A stretch of DNA of 64,000 nucleotides. It comes from Thermoanaerobacterales bacterium. Its GTDB lineage: Bacteria > Bacillota > Thermosediminibacteria > Thermosediminibacterales > Tepidanaerobacteraceae. The position numbers and the translations under genes are program-made. This document shows, in pieces, positions 26,966 to 34,433 of the stretch. How positions within the stretch are numbered: the stretch's first letter is position 1; every line of letters starts with the position of its first letter. Location of the stretch: NCBI GenBank assembly GCA_012840135.1, contig DUMA01000022.1:186001-250000 (forward strand), given 5' to 3'. The notes under the pieces are model-generated. The model was given only the letters and a program-made list of their open reading frames with translations. It did not search any database and was not told the DNA's origin.

Positions 26966-28276
26966 TCATTGATTTATTTCGGCTTCAACCAACAACTTGA
27001 TGGCAGAAAGAGATCTATCCGCCAGTATTCTGTTCTTCTCTTTTTTTGAACCAACTTTTCGGTCTAACGGGGACAATATTCCAAAATTAGATTTCATGGG
27101 TTGAAAGTTGTCAGGATTTGCTGATGTAATATAATGGCAGAGAGCTCCAATGACGGTTTCGGTAGGAAAAACCAGGGGATTTTTACCTTCTAAAGACCTT
27201 GATATATTTATCCCGGCAACTATTCCAGAAGCCGCCGACTCGATATAACCTTCCACGCCCGTAAGTTGGCCTGCAAAATACAGATCTTTTTTATATATGC
27301 ATTCCAGAGTAGGTTTTAAAAACCTGGGGCTTGAAATAAATGTGTTTCTGTGTATAAAACCATAACGGATAAACTCCGCCTTTTCGAGGCCCGGAATCAG
27401 GCCAAAAACTCTTTTTTGCTCCCCCCATTTTAAGCTGGTCTGAAATCCAACTATATTGTACATGGTGCCTTCTTTATTTTCTCTTCTCAGCTGTACAACC
27501 GCAAAAGGTTCTTTGCCCGTCCTGGGATCTATTATCCCGACGGGTTTTAAAGGGCCAAAAAGCAAAGTTTTGGGGCCTCTTTTTGCCATAACCTCCACTG
27601 GCATACAGCCTTCAAAAAAAACCGGTTTTTCAAACTCCTTAAAGGGATGTACTTCAGCATGTATGAGCTCCTTATAGAAAGCATCATATTCCTGTCGGGT
27701 TAAGGGCAAATTCACATAGTCCTCGTCACCCTTGCCGTATCTTGAACCCCAGAAAGCCCTTTCCCAGTTTATAGATTCTCCCGCAACAATTGGGCTTGCT
27801 GCATCATAAAAATATAGATGATCGATGCCCAAAAAAATCCCCAGAGCCTCGGAAAAATCATCCGAGGTCAGAGGCCCTGTAGCGATTACCGCAGGGGGTT
27901 CGGGAATATTCTTTATCTCCTCTCTGTGAACGGTTATATTGGGATGTTCGTCTATAATACGGGTAATTTTAGTTGAAAACTGTTGCCTATCAACTGCCAG
28001 AGCCCCGCCTGCCGGTATTTTCGTTTCATCTGCCACTTTAATTATCAGAGAATCCAGCAGGCGCATCTCTTGTTTTAACAGGCCGGCAGCATTTGTAATC
28101 TCATCAGATCTCAGTGAATTACTGCAAACAAGCTCAGCCAGCATATCTGTATGATGAGCCGGGGTACTTTTGTGGGGGCGCATTTCATACAGATCAACTT
28201 TGATTCCTTTTTTAGCTATCTGCCAGGCGGCTTCACATCCTGCAAGGCCGCCTCCTATTACCTTTATGCTTTGCAT
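26966..28276 (-). CDS. trmFO: TrmFO, folate/FAD-dependent tRNA(m5U54) methyltransferase
   Basis: About 436 residues. The N terminus has the FAD-binding Rossmann motif IKVIGGGLAGCEAAWQIA. Later family motifs include ELVCSNSLRS, FWGSRYGKGDEDYVN and LYFAGQLTGVEGYIESAASGIVAGIN. The ATG at 28276 follows GGTGGAG and gives the usual MQSIKVIGGG start. It lies directly after topA. Confidence 0.96.
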   Translation of the reverse strand: MQSIKVIGGGLAGCEAAWQIAKKGIKVDLYEMRPHKSTPAHHTDMLAELVCSNSLRSDEITNAAGLLKQEMRLLDSLIIKVADETKIPAGGALAVDRQQFSTKITRIIDEHPNITVHREEIKNIPEPPAVIATGPLTSDDFSEALGIFLGIDHLYFYDAASPIVAGESINWERAFWGSRYGKGDEDYVNLPLTRQEYDAFYKELIHAEVHPFKEFEKPVFFEGCMPVEVMAKRGPKTLLFGPLKPVGIIDPRTGKEPFAVVQLRRENKEGTMYNIVGFQTSLKWGEQKRVFGLIPGLEKAEFIRYGFIHRNTFISSPRFLKPTLECIYKKDLYFAGQLTGVEGYIESAASGIVAGINISRSLEGKNPLVFPTETVIGALCHYITSANPDNFQPMKSNFGILSPLDRKVGSKKEKNRILADRSLSAIKLLVEAEINQ

Positions 28277-28299
28277 TTCTCCACCTTCGGTCAATTAAA

Positions 28300-30381
28300 T
28301 CATTGAGACAATTCTTTATACTTGCACTCGTTTTTTGAACATATTTCAATCTCTCCGCTTTTGGTATTCTTAATCACCATGTAGCTTCCACATTTTGGAC
28401 AGTGCTTACCACTGGGTTTATCCCATGAAACGAACTTACATGTGGGATAATTGGCACATCCGTAAAATACTCTGCCTTTTTTGGTCTTTCTTACAACCAC
28501 ATTGCCTCCGCAGATGGGACATTTAACTCCAATTTCTTCCACTAAAGGTTTTGTGTTTTTGCATTCGGGGAATCCTGAACATGCCAAAAATTTTCCATAC
28601 CTTCCCCTCTTTATCACCATATTCTTACCGCATAATTCACATTTTTCATCGGTAATCTCATCTTCAATTTTTACTTTTTCTATAGTCTGTTCGGCGGTTT
28701 TTAACTCCTTCTCAAAAGGTATATAAAAAGATTCTATGACTTTTTGCCATTTCTCCTCGCCTGATTCGATTCTGTCCAATTGATCTTCCATTTCCGCTGT
28801 AAAATCCACATCCACAATATCCTTGAAATACTCCTGCATGATCTGAACTACAATTTCTCCCAGTTCGGTAGGTTTAAACCTACCTTTTTCTTTTTCCACA
28901 TAACCGCGCTTTTGTATTATATCGATGATGGGAGCATAGGTGCTGGGCCTTCCTATACCTTTTTCTTCCAGAGTCTTAACCAGCATAGCTTCGGTATATC
29001 TCGGAGGTGGCTGAGTAAAATGCTGTTCGGGCAAGAGTTTTACAAGTTTCAATAACTGCCCCGCCTCAAGGGGGGGTAAGCTACTTTCTTCTTTTTCGGT
29101 CTCTTCATCGGTGCTTTCTATATATACAGCCATAAAACCTTGAAACTTCAATACCGAACCGGTAGCCTTAAAACTATATTGTCCCGCCTTTATATCTACA
29201 GTAACCGTGTCATATACTGCCGGAGCCATCTGGCTGCTTACAAATCTCTCCCAGATCAGCTTATACAACCTGTACTGATCTTTTGTGAGAGAGTCTTTGA
29301 CGCTTTCCGGTGTCCTGAAAACCGATGTTGGCCTTATGGCTTCATGGGCATCCTGGATGTTTTTTTTATTTTTTTGAACCGGCGGCTTTTCTGAAATATA
29401 TTCTTTACTGAAATTTTTATTTATATATTCTCTTGCCTCATCCACAGCCTGGGCGGCTACTCTAGTGGAATCGGTCCTGATGTAAGTCACAAGGCCAACA
29501 GTTCCTTCACCCTTTATATCAAGTCCTTCATACAACTGCTGGGCTACCATCATGGTCTTTTTAGCTGTAAATTTCAGTTTTCTGGCAGCTTCCTGCTGCA
29601 TGCTGCTTGTGGTAAAAGGCGGTGACGGATTTCTTTTTCTCTCGCTTTTTTTAACATCTGATACTGCAAAAATTTCATTTTTTAATTCGGATAAAATAAG
29701 GTCAGATTCTTGCTTATTTTTAATTTCTACTTTCCTGTCATTTTTGGAATATAGCTGAGCTTTTATGCTGGAGCCAGTTTTCTCATCCGACAGGATGGCA
29801 TCGATGGTCCAGTACTCTCTCGGAACAAATTCCCTGATTTCTTTTTCTCTATCACATATTATCCTTACCGCCACAGACTGAACGCGACCGGCGCTCAATC
29901 CCCATTTTACTTTTCGCCACAATATGGGACTTATTTTATATCCCACGAGCCTATCAAGGATTCTCCTGGCCTGTTGGGCTTCCACCAGATTCTTATTTAT
30001 TATCCTGGGATGTTTAATGGATTCAGAAACTGCATTTTTGGTGATCTCATGAAATTCTACCCTGCATGGTTCATCTTCCGACAAACCTAAAAGATTCGCC
30101 AGATGCCAGGATATGGCTTCACCTTCTCTGTCAGGATCAGTAGCCAGTAAAATTTTTTCGACTTTGGAGGCTTCCTTTTTTAAGCTCTCCAGAATGGCTC
30201 CTTTTCCTCTGATGGTTATATATTTTGGGGTAAACCCCTTCTCTATATTAATCCCCAGCTGACTTTTAGGCAGGTCCCTTACATGCCCCATGGAAGCCTG
30301 GATCTTGAAGTTTCTACCTAAAAATTTACTTATGGTTTTGGCCTTCGCCGGAGATTCTACTATGATTAATGATTTGGCCAT
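28300..30381 (-). CDS. topA: TopA, DNA topoisomerase I
   Basis: About 693 residues. The TOPRIM domain has IVESPAKAKTISKFLG and TDPDREGEAISWHLA. The catalytic Tyr is in GLVTYIRTDSTRV (near residue 300). Three C-terminal zinc ribbons follow (CELCGKN, CPICGGN and CPKCGSY with downstream Cys pairs). The ATG at 30381, giving MAKSLIIVESP, is the family start. It relaxes negative supercoils. Confidence 0.97.
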   Translation of the reverse strand: MAKSLIIVESPAKAKTISKFLGRNFKIQASMGHVRDLPKSQLGINIEKGFTPKYITIRGKGAILESLKKEASKVEKILLATDPDREGEAISWHLANLLGLSEDEPCRVEFHEITKNAVSESIKHPRIINKNLVEAQQARRILDRLVGYKISPILWRKVKWGLSAGRVQSVAVRIICDREKEIREFVPREYWTIDAILSDEKTGSSIKAQLYSKNDRKVEIKNKQESDLILSELKNEIFAVSDVKKSERKRNPSPPFTTSSMQQEAARKLKFTAKKTMMVAQQLYEGLDIKGEGTVGLVTYIRTDSTRVAAQAVDEAREYINKNFSKEYISEKPPVQKNKKNIQDAHEAIRPTSVFRTPESVKDSLTKDQYRLYKLIWERFVSSQMAPAVYDTVTVDIKAGQYSFKATGSVLKFQGFMAVYIESTDEETEKEESSLPPLEAGQLLKLVKLLPEQHFTQPPPRYTEAMLVKTLEEKGIGRPSTYAPIIDIIQKRGYVEKEKGRFKPTELGEIVVQIMQEYFKDIVDVDFTAEMEDQLDRIESGEEKWQKVIESFYIPFEKELKTAEQTIEKVKIEDEITDEKCELCGKNMVIKRGRYGKFLACSGFPECKNTKPLVEEIGVKCPICGGNVVVRKTKKGRVFYGCANYPTCKFVSWDKPSGKHCPKCGSYMVIKNTKSGEIEICSKNECKYKELSQ

Positions 30382-30437
30382 TAAAATCACCTTTTAGCAA
30401 ATTCGTATTAATATTTTATAAATATCATGTGAAAAAG

Positions 30438-31526
30438 TCAAATCTTCATTACATATCCGCCTGGGAGAGTTACAATCAGTCCTTTTAACTCCAGGCGCGT
30501 AATTATGGAGTTAATCTCCCTTGATGTCTTTTTGGATTCTGTCAGCAGTTGTTCTATATGTACCGGCTGAAAATCTATTAATTCAAAAATGGCTCTTTCT
30601 TCTCCTGAAAGGTCAGCGGTAGTTCCTGATTCTTTTATATCACCGGAAAAAGCACTTTCCAATCGCAATTCACTCAATATATCATCAATCTTTTCTACCA
30701 ACTTGGCACCCTGCTTTATCAGCTTATGAGTTCCGCGACTGTAAGGACTCATAATACTGCCAGGTACTGCAAAAACCTCCCTCCCCTGTTCCAGGGCAAA
30801 ATCAGCAGTTATAAGAGAGCCGCTCTTTTCTGCAGCTTCCACCACCAGCGTGCCCATGGAAAGACCGCTTATTATACGGTTTCTAGCTGGAAAGTTGTTC
30901 GGAAGAGGTCTCATGCCCATGGAAAAACTTGTTATAATGCACCCGCAATGTATGATTTTTTTCATCAGGTTTATGTTTTCCGGAGGATATATTATGTCTA
31001 TGCCACACCCCAGCACCGCAGTGGTGGGACCTCCGGCATCCAGAGCGCCCTTGTGGGCATGAGAATCAATTCCCCTGGCCATTCCGCTCACCACATTGAT
31101 CTCACGGGAAGCCAGTTCTCTGCCAAAATATTCGGCTACGTTCCTACCATAAGAAGATGCTTTACGGGTGCCTACTATAGCTATTGCATTATATTTTAAC
31201 GTCGATGCATCCCCCAGCACGTATAACACAGGAGGAGGATCGTAGATCTGCCCCAGTAATTCGGGGTAATCCTTATCTGCAATAGTAATAATCCGGGCTC
31301 CGATTTTTTTTGCCTTGATTATCTCCTCGGAAGGGTTAATTTTATCCCTGTTTTTTAATATATGCTCACACAATTTATCGCTTATTCCTGAGATTTGAAG
31401 TATTTCGTCCCGACCGGCTTTCATGAAACTCTGCATATCTTTAAAAGTTGAAGCTATATCGCTGATTCTCTTTGATCCCAACATGGGGATCATATTAAGA
31501 GCAATTAAAAGCTCGGTGTCTTCCAT
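30438..31526 (-). CDS. dprA: DprA/Smf, DNA-processing protein
   Basis: 362 residues. An N-terminal helix-hairpin region is followed by the Rossmann-like DprA core (AIVGTRKASSYGRNVAEYFG, VSGMARGIDSHAHKGAL, VLGCGIDIIYPPEN) and a C-terminal winged-helix segment (DFQPVHIEQLLTES). DprA loads RecA on incoming single-stranded DNA. With comM nearby, it points to at least ancestral competence. Confidence 0.95.
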   Translation of the reverse strand: MEDTELLIALNMIPMLGSKRISDIASTFKDMQSFMKAGRDEILQISGISDKLCEHILKNRDKINPSEEIIKAKKIGARIITIADKDYPELLGQIYDPPPVLYVLGDASTLKYNAIAIVGTRKASSYGRNVAEYFGRELASREINVVSGMARGIDSHAHKGALDAGGPTTAVLGCGIDIIYPPENINLMKKIIHCGCIITSFSMGMRPLPNNFPARNRIISGLSMGTLVVEAAEKSGSLITADFALEQGREVFAVPGSIMSPYSRGTHKLIKQGAKLVEKIDDILSELRLESAFSGDIKESGTTADLSGEERAIFELIDFQPVHIEQLLTESKKTSREINSIITRLELKGLIVTLPGGYVMKI

Positions 31527-31540
31527 ATTATACCTCCAAA

Positions 31541-32068
31541 TCAGTACTCTATGCCCGGCTGACTTGGGATCCCCTTCCTGTAATGATGTTTAATCTCCTT
31601 TACTTCACTTATCATATCGGCTTTATCCATGATTTTTTCAGAAGCATAGCGGCCGGTAAGCACCAGAGTTACATGTTCAGGTTTTAACGAGATGAGTTCT
31701 AAAACATCTTCTTCATGAATCAAACCAAAGTCGACAGCCACATTTATTTCATCCAGGATTACCAAATTATGGTTACCTTCGGAGATAACCTTTCGGGCAA
31801 GATCCATGCCTTCCTTGGCAAGCCTCAAGTCTTCCTGAGTCGGATTTCCCTTTTTTACGAATGTATCCTGCCCCTTTTGTACAAGGTCAAACCCCGGTAA
31901 ATATTTTCTTATAGCTTTAATCTCACCGTAACTTTCGCTGCCCTTCATAAACTGAATCATATATACCTTCTCACCGTGACCCATGGCGCGCAAGGCAAGG
32001 CCTAGAGATGCGGTAGTCTTACCTTTGCCGTTACCTGTATAAAGCAGTATCAATCCTTTTTTACTCAT
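31541..32068 (-). CDS. cobO: CobO/BtuR-type cob(I)alamin adenosyltransferase
   Basis: About 175 residues. P-loop TGNGKGKTTASLGLALRAMGHG lies at the N terminus, followed by FMKGSESYGE, VILDEINVAVDFGL and the C-terminal HHYRKGIPSQPGIEY tail, as in BtuR/CobO/CobP. It transfers adenosyl from ATP to cob(I)alamin or its precursor. It sits alone between comM and dprA with no other cobalamin gene in view, so whether it serves de novo synthesis or salvage cannot be told. Confidence 0.93.
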   Translation of the reverse strand: MSKKGLILLYTGNGKGKTTASLGLALRAMGHGEKVYMIQFMKGSESYGEIKAIRKYLPGFDLVQKGQDTFVKKGNPTQEDLRLAKEGMDLARKVISEGNHNLVILDEINVAVDFGLIHEEDVLELISLKPEHVTLVLTGRYASEKIMDKADMISEVKEIKHHYRKGIPSQPGIEY

Positions 32069-32135
32069 TATAGTTGCCTCCATTTTATTTGAAATATATT
32101 TAATGAATGTTGTATAATATAGACGTCACAATAAA

Positions 32136-33668
32136 TTATATTTTTAAATTCTGATAATACTTGTCCAGATTTCGATATCTTAAAGCTTCGGCTAAATGAT
32201 CTTCTTTTATATCCTGGCTCTGTTCAAGATCTGCTATGGTTCTTGAGACTTTTAATATTCTGTTATAGGCTCTGGCACTCAACTTAAACCTGTTAAAAGC
32301 ATCCTTTAATAAAAGTTTTTCCGCCCGGCCCAGTTTGCAATATTTACTTATGAGACCAGGCGTAAGCTGAGAGTTACAATAAATATTTTCCCCTTTATAT
32401 CTTTCCAATTGTAACAGTCTTGCATTCTCCACCTTTTTTTTGATAGTGGCGGAGTCGGTGATGCTGGTACTTTCAAAATCGGAAAACTTTACCGGAGCTA
32501 CCTCGGTCTGGATGTCAATCCTGTCTAAAAGCGGCCCTGATATCTTTGCTAGATATTTATGTATCTGTTGGGGAGAACAGGAACATTCATGGAAAGGATC
32601 ACCGTAAAAACCACACGGACACGGATTAGCAGAAGCGATTAAAAAAAATCTGCTTGGATATGAAACTGTCGCATTTAAACGTGTAATGGTTATTTTCCCA
32701 TCCTCCATAGGCTGTCGCAAAAGCTCCAGTACTTCTCTAGGAAATTCCGGCAATTCATCAAGAAAAAGCACCCCGTGATGAGCTAAAGTTACTTCTCCGG
32801 GCTTTGGTATCCTGCCACCTCCCACCATTCCTATGATAGAGATGCTGTGATGGGGAGCTCTAAAGGGCCTCTCGGAAATCAACCCTGAGTGGCTGGATAA
32901 AAGGCCGGCTATACTGTATATCTTGGTAAGTTCCAGAGATTCTTCAAAGGTCATGGATGGCAGGATGGTGGGGACCCTTCGTGCAATCATGGTTTTGCCA
33001 GAGCCGGGCGGTCCAATCATAATTACATTATGGTGCCCTGCAGCAGCAATCTCCAAACAGCGCTTCAGGTTTTCCTGACCTCTTACTTCCGAAAAATCCC
33101 CTTCAAATCTGTATGGTGTTTGCCCTTTGGGCGTCGTTTTAGCTGCTTTTATACTGAACTTACCTTTAAAAAAATCTACTGCATCCTTCAATGTATCGAC
33201 ACCTATGACTTCAATGCCCTGGATTACCGCCGCTTCTTCGGTATTTTCCCATGGGACTATGATGCCTTTCAAATTTTTTTCCTTAACCTCTATGGCCATA
33301 GGCAAAATACCATTGACGGGCCTTACCTTGCCGTCCAAAGATAATTCTCCCACAACTGCATATTGTTTTAAAGATTCAGCAGATAACTGTTCTGTAGCGG
33401 ATAGTATCCCGAGAGCGATGGGGAGATCAAAATGGGGGCCTTCTTTTTTTATATCAGCCGGAGCAAGATTTAGAGTAATCCTTTTAATTGGAAAGTCAAA
33501 GTTCTGGTTTTTTATAGCAGCCCTTACTCTCTCCCTGGACTCCTTCACGGCCGCATCCGGAAGGCCAACAATATCAAAGGCCGGTAATCCGCTGGAAATA
33601 TCTACCTCCACATCTACCAGAAAGCTTTCAAGGCCATATATAGCACAGCTTTTAACTTGCGATAGCAC
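32136..33668 (-). CDS. comM: ComM/YifB-family Mg-chelatase-like AAA+ ATPase
   Basis: About 510 residues. An N-terminal Lon-protease-like fold segment (SCAIYGLESFLVDVEVDIS.. DIVGLPDAAVKESR) is followed by the AAA+ core with Walker A MIGPPGSGKTMIARR, Walker B LFLDELPEF and a zinc-like Cys cluster (NPCPCGFYGD, CSCSPQQ). ComM is a branch-migration helicase in transformation. The GTG at 33668, ten bases after AAGGAGGT, is chosen as start; an upstream TTG lies inside a relic of yraN. A second, truncated comM start is present at 42369-42476. Confidence 0.94.
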   Translation of the reverse strand: MLSQVKSCAIYGLESFLVDVEVDISSGLPAFDIVGLPDAAVKESRERVRAAIKNQNFDFPIKRITLNLAPADIKKEGPHFDLPIALGILSATEQLSAESLKQYAVVGELSLDGKVRPVNGILPMAIEVKEKNLKGIIVPWENTEEAAVIQGIEVIGVDTLKDAVDFFKGKFSIKAAKTTPKGQTPYRFEGDFSEVRGQENLKRCLEIAAAGHHNVIMIGPPGSGKTMIARRVPTILPSMTFEESLELTKIYSIAGLLSSHSGLISERPFRAPHHSISIIGMVGGGRIPKPGEVTLAHHGVLFLDELPEFPREVLELLRQPMEDGKITITRLNATVSYPSRFFLIASANPCPCGFYGDPFHECSCSPQQIHKYLAKISGPLLDRIDIQTEVAPVKFSDFESTSITDSATIKKKVENARLLQLERYKGENIYCNSQLTPGLISKYCKLGRAEKLLLKDAFNRFKLSARAYNRILKVSRTIADLEQSQDIKEDHLAEALRYRNLDKYYQNLKI

Positions 33669-33685
33669 TACTCTTTCGACCTCCT

Positions 33686-33930
33686 TCAAAAGGTGTTTTT
33701 TATATGAATGATCTCATGTGTCTTTTTTCGATTTATCAATATGTCTATCACATTAAATCGCAGGTTATCGAATTTATGTTTTACCCCGCCTATGGATCTC
33801 GCCAGCTTCATTAACTCCGGCACCAGCTCATGATCCTTGCTTTTCAATTCCGCTCGGCGTCGTATAGCTTTAAGATTCTTGTCTCTATATCTGATTAATA
33901 TTTTCCAAAAAAACTCCTAGTATATCTTGA
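33686..33930 (-). pseudogene. yraN 3'-end relic upstream of comM
   Basis: A stop-bounded frame without a start codon ends in LRFNVIDILINRKK and HIKNTF. The intact yraN at 42.5 kb ends LRFDVIDIVMKDHD and HIKNAF, so the last ~30 residues clearly align. The upstream part (IRYRDKNLKAIRRRAELKS..) aligns poorly with yraN, so either the relic is diverged or it is joined to unrelated sequence. It abuts the intact comM, just as yraN normally does. Its stop (33688-33686) is directly at the comM ribosome-binding site. Confidence 0.75.
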
Positions 33931-34037
33931 TTCGGCACTTTTATTCAAAATCCTGCTTTTTCATATCCATGGCAAAAAAATCATCATTTGAGTCAAGCAA
34001 ATTACAGTTTTGCTGGGCACGCGGCGCACAGTAAACA

Positions 34038-34062
34038 ATAAAGAGGCTTTTAGCCTCTTTAT
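34038..34062 (-). terminator. Intrinsic terminator after the SASP-like ORF
   Basis: Perfect 11-base arms ATAAAGAGGCT (34038-34048) and AGCCTCTTTAT (34052-34062) surround a TTT loop. In the minus direction the stem is followed by T-rich sequence (TTTATTGTTTAC). It lies 20 bases past the SASP-like stop. Confidence 0.75.
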
Positions 34063-34081
34063 CGTAATGCCATAATTTTTA

Positions 34082-34207
34082 TCATTTTCCCCTTGTTTCT
34101 CTATCATTATTGATCTTGCCTTCTTTTTTGTCCATTTCTTCTTCTGCAAGGTCTATCATTTTCCTTACCATGTTGCCGCCAATCTTTCCCACTTCTCGTG
34201 TGGTCAT
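34082..34207 (-). CDS. Short SASP-like (alpha/beta small acid-soluble spore protein) ORF, possibly truncated
   Basis: 41 residues: TTREVGKIGGNMVRKMIDLAE forms most of the sequence, then a charged tail. The T-REVG-IGG-MV+-MI--AE pattern matches the C-terminal DNA-binding segment of alpha/beta-type SASPs, which coat spore DNA. Usual family members are 60-90 residues with an additional N-terminal segment, which is missing here, and I see no good ribosome-binding site. It may be a relic. The terminator just downstream suggests it was a transcribed unit. Confidence 0.5.
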   Translation of the reverse strand: MTTREVGKIGGNMVRKMIDLAEEEMDKKEGKINNDRETRGK

Positions 34208-34268
34208 CTCTTAAAAAATTTTTCACAATTCTACAGAGCATTCATGGCATTTACTTTATGGCTATATA

Positions 34269-34297
34269 TTGACCTTTCCTGACCTTTATAATATCAT
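34269..34297 (+). promoter_or_regulatory. clpB promoter with overlapping CtsR-type operator
   Basis: The sequence has -35 TTGACC (34269-34274), a 17-base spacer and -10 TATCAT (34292-34297). On the opposite strand the same region reads GGTCAGG-AAA-GGTCAAT. This is a tandem heptad close to the CtsR consensus GGTCAAA-NAN-GGTCAAA. CtsR represses clp genes in Firmicutes and releases on heat or protein stress. No CIRCE element is visible. About 135 bases of leader without other recognisable features separate it from clpB. Confidence 0.65.
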
Positions 34298-34433
34298 AAT
34301 ATTAAGCGTTTTTAAAATAAGCTTTGCTATATAAAACTGCAGCCTGTTTAACAAAGCACAACCAGTAATGAAAACACATTTGTATTTTAGTTTTAATATG
34401 TTGTGAAAATATTTTATAAAAGAGGTGTTAAAG

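Noticed and set aside
33961-34149. 62-residue minus-strand frame between comM and clpB
   Set aside because: It overlaps the SASP-like ORF in another frame, crosses that ORF's terminator hairpin and shows no recognisable motif.
34208-34433. CIRCE (HrcA) element before clpB
   Set aside because: No TTAGCACTC-N9-GAGTGCTAA-like inverted repeat was found; only the CtsR-type tandem is supported.
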